Below, in pieces: positions 8,744-15,615 of a stretch of DNA of 35,534 nucleotides (position 1 is the stretch's first letter; the number at the start of each line of letters is the position of its first letter). Position numbers and translations under genes: made by a program. Origin of the DNA: a virus; the IMG/VR virus record IMGVR_UViG_3300025849_000103, positions 1 through 35,534 of that record. One strand, given 5' to 3'. The notes below the pieces were generated by a model. That model worked only from the letters and a program-made list of their open reading frames with translations. It did no database searches and had not been told where the DNA came from.

Positions 8744-8768
8744 CTTTATGTGTTGCTCTTGCTATAAT
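8740..8768 (+). promoter_or_regulatory. Sigma70-like promoter for mazG
   Basis: TTGACT at 8740-8745 and a perfect TATAAT at 8763-8768 are separated by 17 bases, the ideal sigma70 spacing. The expected transcription start is about 8775, leaving a ~28-base leader before the ATG at 8803. It is probably an early or middle promoter read by host RNA polymerase. It lies inside the inverted repeat described separately. Confidence 0.75.
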
Positions 8769-8795
8769 AGCTAAAGTTAAAAGCAACACATAAAG
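8744..8795 (+). promoter_or_regulatory. 14-bp perfect inverted repeat embracing the promoter and covering the mazG ribosome site
   Basis: The left arm CTTTATGTGTTGCT (8744-8757) is exactly complementary to the right arm AGCAACACATAAAG (8782-8795), with a 24-base loop. The right arm includes most of the AAAGGA ribosome site of mazG (8792-8797), while the -10 box and predicted start are in the loop. A read-through RNA could hide the ribosome site, whereas RNA started at the internal promoter lacks the left arm and leaves it free. An operator is the alternative. Confidence 0.65.
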
Positions 8796-8802
8796 GACTA
8801 AA

Positions 8803-9225
8803 ATGACTAACATCGTAGATCTAAACAAATACAAAGACTTTGTAGACGAAGTAACCAGCAACGAATCTAAATCCACTGTTGACATGTACAATCGCATGAT
8901 CGATATGGAAACAGGTAAAGACGGTGCTGAAGTAAACAGCGCACGGCTTGTCACTGGTGCTATTGGCTTGGCAAGTGAAGCAGGCGAGTTTGCTGAAGTT
9001 GTAAAGAAAATGGTCTTTCAAGGCAAACCTTGTGATGAAGAAACTGTTTTTCATATGAAGCGTGAGCTTGGTGATATTATGTGGTACTGGGTAAATGCTG
9101 TAAACGCAATTGGCGAAGATCCTAATGAAGTAATTGCTGAAAATGTCCGTAAACTAGAAGCACGTTACCCTGGTGGTAAGTTTGATGCTTTCTACAGTGA
9201 AAACCGAGAAGAAGGAGATCTTTAA
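8803..9225 (+). CDS. mazG: MazG-like nucleoside triphosphate pyrophosphohydrolase
   Basis: This 140-aa all-alpha NTP pyrophosphatase is of the single-domain MazG type. The magnesium-binding pairs are visible: E59-x-x-E62 in SEAGEFAE, and E88-x-x-D91 in RELGDIMWYW. The family hydrolyses (d)NTPs to monophosphates. In marine phages it has been proposed to act on host alarmone or dNTP pools, although biochemical work on cyanophage MazG favoured (d)GTP/(d)CTP-type substrates. It starts a new transcription unit from the promoter at 8740 with a putative hairpin switch on its ribosome site. It overlaps the next gene by one base. Confidence 0.85.
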   Translation: MTNIVDLNKYKDFVDEVTSNESKSTVDMYNRMIDMETGKDGAEVNSARLVTGAIGLASEAGEFAEVVKKMVFQGKPCDEETVFHMKRELGDIMWYWVNAVNAIGEDPNEVIAENVRKLEARYPGGKFDAFYSENREEGDL

Positions 9226-9422
9226 TGTCATTTACGTCTCGCAAAGAATACACCGAGTGGGCTTTAGATCTGCTCAATAAGTATGGAGTTAAAGAACCCG
9301 GCACTTATACTGCTGACGAACTCAAGCACTATAATCCAAACATTCCTGAATCGTTCATCGACGACTACACAGGGAACGCAAACAACTACGACACTTATAA
9401 AGTTGATATCAAAAAGGTGTGA
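9225..9422 (+). CDS. Small hypothetical protein
   Basis: This 65-aa acidic product overlaps the mazG stop (TTAATG). It begins with a SRKEYTEWALDLLNKYGV helix, then a GTYTADELKHYNPNIPESFIDD region and a Tyr/Asn-rich end. No known motif is visible and there is no membrane segment. It is co-transcribed with mazG and the NADAR-family gene. The function is unknown. Confidence 0.6.
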   Translation: MSFTSRKEYTEWALDLLNKYGVKEPGTYTADELKHYNPNIPESFIDDYTGNANNYDTYKVDIKKV

Positions 9423-9425
9423 GTA

Positions 9426-9926
9426 ATGTATAACGAACATTGGGAATACGAAAACGATGAAATGATTCTGTTTTGGGACGGAATCTTTTCTAATTGGTAC
9501 CCAGCTGGTTTTGTAATTGAAGGCGTTGAGTATAACTGTGTTGAGCAGTACATGATGGCTGAAAAAGCTCGCTTCTTCAACGACACTGAAATCGAACAGA
9601 AGATCATGAAAGCAAAGTACCCGGATGAGCAAAAGAGGCTCGGACGCAAAGTACGCAATTTTGATGCTAACGCCTGGATGTCAGTGTGTAGAGAAAAAGT
9701 ATTGCCGGGCATTGTTGCTAAGTTCAAATCTCATCCTGCTCTCAAAAAGCTGCTACTAAGTACAGGTGATAAAGTTATTGCCGAAGCTTCACCCGAAGAT
9801 AGAATCTGGGGCATTGGGCTACACCCAGAAGATGCTAAAGCACAAGATCAAGCTAACTGGGACGGTCTTAATATTCTCGGTGAGTTAACAATGGAAGCTC
9901 GCAAGCAACTAAAGGAAAATGCGTAA
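9426..9926 (+). CDS. NADAR/YbiA-family protein (DUF1768)
   Basis: This 166-aa protein matches the NADAR (RibX/YbiA-like) family along its length. The pattern is FWDGIFSNWYPAGF near residue 16, VEYNCVEQYMMAEKARFF around 39-56 (the conserved E-Q-Y/W-M-M/Y-x-x-K-A core), ASPEDRIWGIGL around 119-130, and the ending GLNILGELTMEAR. Family members act as N-glycosidases on riboflavin intermediates, and some remove ADP-ribose from guanine bases in DNA, reversing DarT-type modification. In a phage the second role, or NAD/ADP-ribose turnover, is attractive but is inference. It overlaps gp44 by one base. Confidence 0.85.
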   Translation: MYNEHWEYENDEMILFWDGIFSNWYPAGFVIEGVEYNCVEQYMMAEKARFFNDTEIEQKIMKAKYPDEQKRLGRKVRNFDANAWMSVCREKVLPGIVAKFKSHPALKKLLLSTGDKVIAEASPEDRIWGIGLHPEDAKAQDQANWDGLNILGELTMEARKQLKENA

Positions 9927-10846
9927 TGAAAGAACTTTGGGTAGAAAAATACCGTCCGAAAACAGTAGACGGTTATGTGTTTCGTGACGAAGCACAGCGC
10001 AATCAAGTAAACACTTGGATAAAAGAAAAGACTATTCCGCATTTGCTGTTTAGCGGCAACGCAGGCATTGGCAAGACTACACTTGCCAAACTGCTGTTTA
10101 ACGAACTTGATCTTAATCCGCTTGACATTCTTGAGATCAACGCAAGTCGCACAAACTCTGTAGACGACGTTCGTGACAAGATTGTAAACTTTGTACAAAT
10201 GATTCCGTTTGGCGATTTCAAAGTTGTACTGCTTGATGAGGCAGACTATTTGTCTCCTAACGCACAAGCAGCGCTTCGTGGTGTAATGGAAGAATATCAT
10301 AGCACCGCACGTTTTATTCTAACGTGTAACTATCCAAACAAAATCATTCCTGCTATTCATTCACGTTGTCAGGGCTTTCACATTGCTAAGATCGATCAAA
10401 CAGAGTTTACTGCTCGTGTTGCTGAGATTTTGATCACCGAAGGTACTGTGCCTGATCTCGATGTACTTGATACTTACGTAAAGGCTACATATCCTGATCT
10501 GCGTAAGTGTATCAACATGGTACAGCAAAATATTGTCGACGGCACGCTTGTTACTCCGCAGCAAGGCGACAGCGGCGAAACTGATTGGAAACTTGACATG
10601 GTTGAGTTGTTCAAGGCAGGCAAGATCCAAGAAGCTCGTAAGATGCTGTGTGGCTCAGTGCGAGCAGAAGAAATGGAAGAAATTTATCGTTGGCTATACG
10701 ATAATATTGAGCTGTTCGGAAATGAACCGCAACAAGACCAAGCAGTGCTAATTATTAAGCAGGGCTTGGTTGATCACACCCTTGTAGTAGATCCAGAAAT
10801 TAATCTGGCTGCTACGCTTATCAGATTAGCACGTTTAGGAGAATAA
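9926..10846 (+). CDS. 44: Sliding clamp loader ATPase, T4 gp44 type
   Basis: This 306-aa AAA+ ATPase contains Walker A GNAGIGKT (44-51), Walker B LLDEAD (102-107), a sensor segment ILTCNYPNKI and the SRC motif (146-148) carrying the trans Arg finger, all typical of clamp loader small subunits (RFC/gp44). The N-terminal ELWVEKYRPKTVDGYV phrase is the hallmark of this family. It loads the gp45-like sliding clamp on primer-template DNA during replication. T4 gp44 is ~319 aa, so this is full length. The partner gp62 and the clamp gp45 are not next to it as they are in T4; thymidine kinase follows one base downstream. Confidence 0.92.
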   Translation: MKELWVEKYRPKTVDGYVFRDEAQRNQVNTWIKEKTIPHLLFSGNAGIGKTTLAKLLFNELDLNPLDILEINASRTNSVDDVRDKIVNFVQMIPFGDFKVVLLDEADYLSPNAQAALRGVMEEYHSTARFILTCNYPNKIIPAIHSRCQGFHIAKIDQTEFTARVAEILITEGTVPDLDVLDTYVKATYPDLRKCINMVQQNIVDGTLVTPQQGDSGETDWKLDMVELFKAGKIQEARKMLCGSVRAEEMEEIYRWLYDNIELFGNEPQQDQAVLIIKQGLVDHTLVVDPEINLAATLIRLARLGE

Positions 10847-10847
10847 T

Positions 10848-11399
10848 ATGCGAGGACAATTAGATGTTTATGCAGGCCCTATGTATGCCGGCAAGACTAG
10901 TGAGCTGTTACGTCGTGTTCTTTGGCTCGGTCATCAGCGCAAAAAAGTTCTAGTGATTAAGCCAAGTAAAGATGATCGTTACAGCGAATCTGAAATTGTT
11001 ACACATAATCAGCTAAGTCATCCTTGCGTAAGTGTTAGCTCTATTGTAGAGTTTGATCAAGATCATAATGTAAAACCCAAGCACTTTGATACTATTTGTC
11101 TCGACGAGGTACAGTTTTTTAACGCAACAGAAACTGTAGAAATTGTAGAAAAATGGCTCAGCACCGGGATTAACGTTGTTGCTGTTGGCCTTGACCAAGA
11201 CAGCAGGGGAGTGCCATTTGAAACTGTAGCGTTGCTTATGGCTCTCTCAGACCGTGTAGAAAAGATTGCAGCAGTGTGTACCAAATGCGGTGCGCCTGCT
11301 ACAAAAACGTACAGACTCAAAGCTAGCGGTGACCGTGTACAGGTAGGTAGCATGGGCATGTACGAACCTCGATGTGTAGAGCATTGGGAACCAAAATAA
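10848..11399 (+). CDS. tdk: Thymidine kinase (type II)
   Basis: This 183-aa protein phosphorylates thymidine to dTMP in the salvage pathway. P-loop GPMYAGKT lies at residues 10-17, the LDEVQF Walker-B-like motif at 85-90, and the lasso/zinc ribbon has C144-x-x-C147 with C176 and H179 as the second pair. Its length matches bacterial type II TK (~190-205 aa). It begins one base after the gp44 stop, with a TTAGGAGAA ribosome site. Together with thymidylate synthase (13205) it gives two routes to dTMP. Confidence 0.93.
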   Translation: MRGQLDVYAGPMYAGKTSELLRRVLWLGHQRKKVLVIKPSKDDRYSESEIVTHNQLSHPCVSVSSIVEFDQDHNVKPKHFDTICLDEVQFFNATETVEIVEKWLSTGINVVAVGLDQDSRGVPFETVALLMALSDRVEKIAAVCTKCGAPATKTYRLKASGDRVQVGSMGMYEPRCVEHWEPK

Positions 11400-11447
11400 C
11401 TCTACAAACACACAAACAAAACTTCGAGAAAAGTTAGTTAATATCAA

Positions 11448-12002
11448 ATGATTTATATCTTAGTAGCTCTTGAGGATGAGCTTTCAACCAATCCAAATCC
11501 TGAAAAGTACACTATCGTCTATACAGGCGTTGGTAAGGTAAATGCTACTCATGTAGCTACCATGATATCTCTTCGTAACGACTGCGAGAAGATTATCAAC
11601 TATGGCACTGCCGGCGCATTCAGTAAGTTACACGTCGGCAGTTTGCTGGAAATCGGTGTTGTTCGCCAAAGAGATATTGACGCTCGTCCGTTGGTACCTT
11701 TAGGAACAACACCGTATGATCAGTTTCATGCTAGTGATATTAGAATATCAGATGTACACGATTACAGCGTAAGCACGGGTGATAACTTTGTAACAGCACA
11801 ACCTGAATTAACAAGCGACTGCGTTGACATGGAAGCATACGGTATTGCTAAAACATGTCGGTTGACAGGAACGACGTTTGAGTGCTATAAGTATATTACA
11901 GACCTAGCTGATGATAACGCTGCTGAAGCATGGCATGAGAATGTTAGCAAAGGTGAAGATAAGTTTTGGAAAAGAATGAAGTATGACTTACGTAGTAAAT
12001 GA
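11448..12002 (+). CDS. MTA/SAH nucleosidase-like protein (PNP/UDP family)
   Basis: This 184-aa protein has the layout of 5'-methylthioadenosine/S-adenosylhomocysteine nucleosidase. E11 in the ALEDEL start parallels the catalytic Glu of bacterial [12 protein letters not shown] (26-33) and NYGTAGAF follow, then DMEAYGIAK (127-135), where E129 corresponds to the ribose-binding Glu, and TDLAD with D152 as the catalytic Asp. It is shorter than E. coli MTAN (232 aa), mostly in the middle. It would cleave adenine from SAH/MTA, relieving methyltransferase product inhibition or feeding purine salvage. Purine nucleoside specificity is possible instead. It overlaps the ferredoxin gene by 20 bases. Confidence 0.75.
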   Translation: MIYILVALEDELSTNPNPEKYTIVYTGVGKVNATHVATMISLRNDCEKIINYGTAGAFSKLHVGSLLEIGVVRQRDIDARPLVPLGTTPYDQFHASDIRISDVHDYSVSTGDNFVTAQPELTSDCVDMEAYGIAKTCRLTGTTFECYKYITDLADDNAAEAWHENVSKGEDKFWKRMKYDLRSK

Positions 12003-12324
12003 TCAATGTATTCGTTGTAAGCATATGGACTGCGTTGACGTCTGTCCAGTAGACTGCTTTTACGAAGGCGAAAATATGCTTGTAATTAATCCTGACGAAT
12101 GTATTGATTGCGGCGTATGCGAGCCCGAATGTCCTGCTGATGCTATTTTACCTGACTCGGCAGATGGCGCAAAGGAATGGGTAGAATTTAATCAAAAGTG
12201 GAGCGAGGCGTGGCCTAACATTACTGCGATGCGCTCTGAAGATGTACCGGCCGATGCTGCTGAGTGGCACGGTATACAAGGCAAGTTGGAACACTTCTCA
12301 GACAAGCCAGGAAAGGGCGACTAA
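11983..12324 (+). CDS. fdxA: 7Fe ferredoxin (FdxA type, 3Fe-4S/4Fe-4S)
   Basis: This 113-aa protein has cysteines C9, C12, C17, C21, C25, C40, C43, C46 and C50. Their spacing is that of Azotobacter-type 7Fe ferredoxin I (each residue shifted by one), giving one 3Fe-4S and one 4Fe-4S cluster. The C-terminal ~55 residues ([16 protein letters not shown] phrase) match the FdxA tail of proteobacteria, especially alphaproteobacteria. It is full length and looks intact. It is a low-potential electron carrier; the phage partner is unknown, with ribonucleotide reductase or host Fe-S enzymes as possibilities. It overlaps both neighbours, so it is fixed in the nucleotide-metabolism operon. Confidence 0.92.
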   Translation: MTYVVNDQCIRCKHMDCVDVCPVDCFYEGENMLVINPDECIDCGVCEPECPADAILPDSADGAKEWVEFNQKWSEAWPNITAMRSEDVPADAAEWHGIQGKLEHFSDKPGKGD

Positions 12325-12809
12325 TGATTAGAGCTATTTTAGCGTGCGACGATGCGTGGGGTATCGGCAAAGACGGTGACTTACCGTGGCCTCATAATTC
12401 AGCAGATTTAAAATGGTTTAAAAACTGTACTACTGGGATGCCAGTTATCATGGGACGACGCACTTGGGATAGTCTGCCTATAAAACCTTTGCCCAACCGT
12501 GACAACTATGTACTGTCACGTAGCTTTCCGTTCGACGCACCAGGAGCAATAAACTTAGAGCCTAATCCAGTAAAGCAAATAATAGAGCTAGGCAACAAAC
12601 AAGATATCTGGATCATAGGTGGCGCACAGATACTTAATAGCTGTGTAAGCATTATTGATGAATTTTGGCTTAGTAGAATAAAAGGCACATATCAGTGTGA
12701 TGTATTCCTTCCTCGTACTATAATTGAAGAGCAGTACTCTATGTACTATGCTCAGCCAACAGATGGCATTTACGTAGAAAAATGGATGAAACTACCGAGC
12801 AATGCCTAA
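12324..12809 (+). CDS. folA: Dihydrofolate reductase
   Basis: This 161-aa enzyme reduces dihydrofolate to tetrahydrofolate with NADPH. The N-terminal [18 protein letters not shown] strand matches the DHFR 'A.d..wgIGkdG.LPW' start. D28 in SADLKWFK is the active-site acid (E. coli D27). PVIMGRRTWDSLP is the NADPH-binding region, followed by LPNRDNYVLSR, and the IIGGAQI motif lies at 97-103. The chosen ATG overlaps the fdxA stop by one base; a longer in-frame start at 12264 would add 20 residues not found in DHFRs. It partners with ThyA, whose reaction produces dihydrofolate. Confidence 0.92.
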   Translation: MIRAILACDDAWGIGKDGDLPWPHNSADLKWFKNCTTGMPVIMGRRTWDSLPIKPLPNRDNYVLSRSFPFDAPGAINLEPNPVKQIIELGNKQDIWIIGGAQILNSCVSIIDEFWLSRIKGTYQCDVFLPRTIIEEQYSMYYAQPTDGIYVEKWMKLPSNA

Positions 12810-12828
12810 AAATAAAGGAAGACAAAAG

Positions 12829-12993
12829 ATGAAACGTGGATGCCATTCTCCAAACGGCTGCTACTGTACCGGAGCCTGTGAAGAAGAAGTTGTAGATATT
12901 AACGCTCTCATCGTCAACCAAGAAGCTGAGGAAGAATTGGGATACATTCTTCCCGGCGAACTTAACCCACACGAACGTAAGGACGATGAATAA
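12829..12993 (+). CDS. Small Cys-rich hypothetical protein
   Basis: The start at 12829 is chosen because AAGGAAG lies 7 bases upstream; a start at 12802 overlapping the folA stop would add nine basic residues (MPKNKGRQK) and cannot be excluded. The 54-aa product has a cluster of four Cys near its N-terminus (CHSPNGCYCTGAC), which could bind a metal, followed by an acidic helical region. No family was recognised. Its stop overlaps the next start by one base. Confidence 0.55.
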   Translation: MKRGCHSPNGCYCTGACEEEVVDINALIVNQEAEEELGYILPGELNPHERKDDE

Positions 12994-13205
12994 TGATTAA
13001 GTCAGTACATCACAAGTATGGTACAATGATTGATCCGCCTTCTGGATGGAGGTATGGTTTCCCTAAGCATTTACCAGACGGTAAAGATTATAAAGAGATG
13101 CTTAAGGAAAGCGGTTATCCAGAAAAAGATATTGATTTCGCAATGAAGCATTCACGAATGTGGTTTACACATGTCGGGTTTAGTTTAGTAAAGAATGAAG
13201 ATTAA
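12993..13205 (+). CDS. Small conserved hypothetical protein
   Basis: This 70-aa protein has a [17 protein letters not shown] segment followed by [21 protein letters not shown] and SRMWFTH. It resembles small proteins common in large phages, in which a Pro/Trp-rich N-terminus precedes a short helix pair. No catalytic motif is visible. It is tightly packed between the Cys-rich gene and thyA, with one-base overlaps at both ends, so it belongs to the thymidylate operon by position. Confidence 0.6.
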   Translation: MIKSVHHKYGTMIDPPSGWRYGFPKHLPDGKDYKEMLKESGYPEKDIDFAMKHSRMWFTHVGFSLVKNED

Positions 13206-14059
13206 TGAAACAATATTTAGAAGCACTTAAACACATACTAGAAAACGGCGAATCTGTCGAAGATCGTACAGGCGTAGGCACAACCGCAGTGTTCGGTTAT
13301 CAAATGCGTTTCAATCTACAAGAAGGCTTTCCTGCTGTAACAACTAAAAAGCTAGCGTGGCGTAGCGTAGTAAGTGAGCTACTTTGGTTCTTAGAAGGCA
13401 GCAGTAACGAACGCAGACTAGCTGAAATTCACTATGATCAACCTCGTGAAGAACTAGTAGGCAAAACAACTATTTGGACTGCTAACGCCGATGCCCAAGG
13501 TGTTGCGCTCGGATATCGTAATACAGATACAGAGAAACAGCTAGGACCAGTATACGGTGTACAATGGCGAAACTGGGATAAGATTGATCAAATCACAAAG
13601 CTAATAAGCGACCTTCAAACGAATCCTAATTCACGTAGGCATATTTTAAGTGCGTGGAATGTTTCCAAAATTGACAAAATGGCACTGCCTCCTTGCCATA
13701 CACTAGCACAGTTTAGTGTAATTAACGGCAAGCTTAGTTGTCAGCTGTATCAACGTAGTGCTGATATGTTTTTAGGTGTGCCATTTAACATTGCTAGCTA
13801 CAGTTTGCTTACTCATATGCTTGCGCAGATATGTAATCTAAAAGTAGGAGACTTTGTTTGGAGCGGTGGCGATTGCCATATCTATAATAATCATATTGCT
13901 CAAGTTACAGAGCAACTAGCCCGTGAACCTAGCTTGTTGCCAGAACTAACAATGCCAAAGTTCAATAGTTTAGAAACACTGCTAACAACAAAGCCAACTG
14001 ACTATATGCTAGAAAATTACAACCCTATGCCTAGCATCAAAGCAGAGATGGCTGTATAG
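13205..14059 (+). CDS. thyA: Thymidylate synthase
   Basis: This 284-aa enzyme converts dUMP to dTMP using methylene-tetrahydrofolate. Catalytic Cys164 sits in the [11 protein letters not shown] motif. [10 protein letters not shown] (Arg pair binding phosphate) precedes it, and [20 protein letters not shown] follows, all classic ThyA signatures. The N-terminal [18 protein letters not shown] is also conserved. It is slightly longer than E. coli ThyA (264 aa), with extra residues in the middle region around 66-115. With FolA, Tdk and MazG it forms a dTTP-supply set. Confidence 0.95.
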   Translation: MKQYLEALKHILENGESVEDRTGVGTTAVFGYQMRFNLQEGFPAVTTKKLAWRSVVSELLWFLEGSSNERRLAEIHYDQPREELVGKTTIWTANADAQGVALGYRNTDTEKQLGPVYGVQWRNWDKIDQITKLISDLQTNPNSRRHILSAWNVSKIDKMALPPCHTLAQFSVINGKLSCQLYQRSADMFLGVPFNIASYSLLTHMLAQICNLKVGDFVWSGGDCHIYNNHIAQVTEQLAREPSLLPELTMPKFNSLETLLTTKPTDYMLENYNPMPSIKAEMAV

Positions 14060-14275
14060 ATGCCGTTTGTAGGTTGGGACACCCAACGAAAAACTAAATG
14101 GCGGCAAAAGTTTGCTTGGTGGCCTACTAGGTCAGCAACGGGGAAAGCGATTTGGCTTTCCCCTTACTACTTGAAAACTATAGAAATAGTAAGGGGAAAT
14201 TCCGATACTATAGAATCTATAGGCACTGTATATACTTATAATGAATTCTTAAAGTATGTACTAGTGCGTGCTTAG
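14060..14275 (+). CDS. Hypothetical protein, Trp-rich
   Basis: This 71-aa product starts directly after the thyA stop. The first 35 residues are rich in Trp, Arg and Lys (KTKWRQKFAWWPTR, then GKAIWLSPYY), a pattern seen in small phage proteins of unknown role. Its stop overlaps the converging phoH stop by 4 bases, so it is the last gene of the rightward middle block. Its coding region carries three inverted-repeat elements at 14140-14222 that may shape transcript ends. Confidence 0.55.
   Translation: MPFVGWDTQRKTKWRQKFAWWPTRSATGKAIWLSPYYLKTIEIVRGNSDTIESIGTVYTYNEFLKYVLVRA
14140..14199. repeat. Overlapping inverted repeats between convergent genes
   Basis: GGGGAAAGC (14140-14148) pairs with GCTTTCCCC (14155-14163). 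TTTCCCCTTACTA (14157-14169) pairs with TAGTAAGGGGAAA (14187-14199). The two hairpins share bases 14157-14163 and so cannot form together. They lie just before the converging stop codons of the Trp-rich gene and phoH. There is no U-run, so this is not a standard intrinsic terminator, but it may act as a transcript boundary or RNA switch. Confidence 0.55.
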
Positions 14276-14952
14276 TCGTAAATCCTTAGTACATCAGCAA
14301 CCACAGGGTGACGTTCGATATCATAATGATCAAACATAACTGTTTCAATATAGTTACTGTGTTTACTATTTAATTTACCTAAGAAATCCATTAAGCCGTT
14401 GTCTTGAGCACGGTCTGTCTGTGCTAAGTCACCAGTTACAACCATCTTACTGTCATCGCCAATACGTGTTAGCAACATCTTCATTTGATTAGATGTAGCG
14501 TTCTGCATTTCGTCAGCAATAATGTAACTGTCTTTGAAAGTTCTACCACGCATGTAAGCTAGTGGTGAAATTTCAATAACTGATTCACTCATCATAGAAT
14601 GAATTTCTTTGTTAGAAAAATGCTCTTTAAACACATCAAATATAGGACGTGTCCACGGTGCCATTTTTTCTTCTAGTGTGCCAGGTAGAAAACCTAAGTC
14701 CTCATCTACGTTTACTACTGGTCTTGTGATAACAATTTTATCTACTTCTTTTTCTTTAAATGATTTAATTGCTGCTTTTACAGCTAATAGCGTCTTGCCT
14801 GTTCCTGCTGGTCCTATTCCGAATACAATGTGTTTTTTAAAGTCTGTTAGTTGTATTATGTATTCATGTTGTTTTTGATTTCTCGGTTTCAACTGGATAC
14901 TGTTATGATTTTGGTAGTTTGGTCCTGCTTTAGCTTTACGCTTCATACCCAT
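14272..14952 (-). CDS. phoH: PhoH-like P-loop ATPase
   Basis: This 226-aa protein has the PhoH core. GPAGTGKT is at residues 47-54 (Walker A), VITRPVVNVDEDLGFLPGTLEEK follows (the conserved PhoH 'RP.v..ge.lGfLPG...eK' block), IIADEMQN at 144-151 (Walker B) and VVTGDLAQTD (sensor). It is a predicted RNA-linked ATPase common in marine phages; its function during infection is not settled. It is the only convincing minus-strand gene in the window, with an AAGGAG ribosome site 7 bases before ATG and a perfect T4-type TATAAATA box upstream. It converges on the thyA operon. Confidence 0.93.
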   Translation of the reverse strand: MGMKRKAKAGPNYQNHNSIQLKPRNQKQHEYIIQLTDFKKHIVFGIGPAGTGKTLLAVKAAIKSFKEKEVDKIVITRPVVNVDEDLGFLPGTLEEKMAPWTRPIFDVFKEHFSNKEIHSMMSESVIEISPLAYMRGRTFKDSYIIADEMQNATSNQMKMLLTRIGDDSKMVVTGDLAQTDRAQDNGLMDFLGKLNSKHSNYIETVMFDHYDIERHPVVADVLRIYD

Positions 14953-15005
14953 TAAAGGTCTCCTTGTTAGCGGTGCAACAGAGCACCTATACTCTCCCGC
15001 AAAAA

Positions 15006-15013
15006 TATTTATA
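15006..15013 (-). promoter_or_regulatory. T4-type late promoter TATAAATA for phoH
   Basis: Read on the minus strand this is a perfect TATAAATA followed by a T-run, 53 bases upstream of the phoH ATG. It is the best match to the T4 late consensus in the window. With the + strand GATAAATA at 15048 it forms a divergent late-promoter region (14953-15074) that otherwise holds no gene. Confidence 0.65.
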
Positions 15014-15047
15014 TCAGTCGATAAAGAGAAATATACAGCTATTGCTT

Positions 15048-15055
15048 GATAAATA
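15048..15055 (+). promoter_or_regulatory. Late-promoter-like octamer GATAAATA
   Basis: GATAAATA is 19 bases before the ATG at 15075, with an AGAGGA ribosome site in between. It is divergent from the phoH promoter. Confidence 0.55.
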
Positions 15056-15074
15056 CTATTAGAGGATAAAAACT

Positions 15075-15614
15075 ATGTATGATGTTGAACGACTTTTAAA
15101 TAATATTGACAGAGTGTATAACAGTACAACAGCTCTTCAAATTCTCAAAGATTTTGAGAGAGTGCTTGACGAATACTTTGATATTTACGTTTACGATAAC
15201 TGGGACAACGGCGAGCTTCTACAAGGGCCGATGGCTAGTAAGTATTGGGTAACTTGTTACTTTATGTGGCCCGATAAGAAAAGACCAGACGAGGCAGCTA
15301 TCAAGCGCCTGCGCAGTAATAAAGTGTTAGTTAAAACAGGCACAAGTTACTTTGTGACTCCTAAGAAGATCAAGCACACAGATGATGTTCGCCCTGGTAC
15401 TAAAAAAGGCAAGCTTCTTAGAGAGAAGATTTATATTGTAGGTATTAAGATGCCTAAGTCTTTGATGAAGAGTGTTTACGGTGGTCAAGACATTTTTAAC
15501 AAAGACGAAGTTGAACAAATGGACGCAGGACAGCAGCCGCCAGTTGAAGATATTGCTACTGACGATATGGCAGGCCTCGGCGGCGCTGATCCACTAGCAA
15601 TGGGCGGAGTATAA
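15075..15614 (+). CDS. Conserved late protein of unknown function
   Basis: This 179-aa protein has an N-terminal helical half (RLLNNIDRVYNSTTALQILKD, FERVLDEYFDIYVYDNWD), a middle with SKYWVTCYFMWP, and a KSLMKSVYGGQDIFNKDEVEQ segment. The C-terminal ~40 residues are low-complexity, acidic and Gly/Pro/Met-rich, probably flexible. It is preceded by a late-type octamer and followed at one base by another late-type gene, so a virion or assembly role is likely. I do not recognise the family. Confidence 0.6.
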   Translation: MYDVERLLNNIDRVYNSTTALQILKDFERVLDEYFDIYVYDNWDNGELLQGPMASKYWVTCYFMWPDKKRPDEAAIKRLRSNKVLVKTGTSYFVTPKKIKHTDDVRPGTKKGKLLREKIYIVGIKMPKSLMKSVYGGQDIFNKDEVEQMDAGQQPPVEDIATDDMAGLGGADPLAMGGV

Positions 15615-15615
15615 A

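Noticed and set aside
12264-12326. Longer N-terminus for dihydrofolate reductase
   Set aside because: The extra 20 residues are basic and unlike DHFR, and they overlap the conserved ferredoxin tail; the ATG overlapping the ferredoxin stop gives the canonical DHFR start.
14953-15074. tRNA or small RNA gene in the divergent gap before phoH
   Set aside because: No cloverleaf or stable long stem was seen; the gap is accounted for by divergent late-promoter boxes and ribosome sites.
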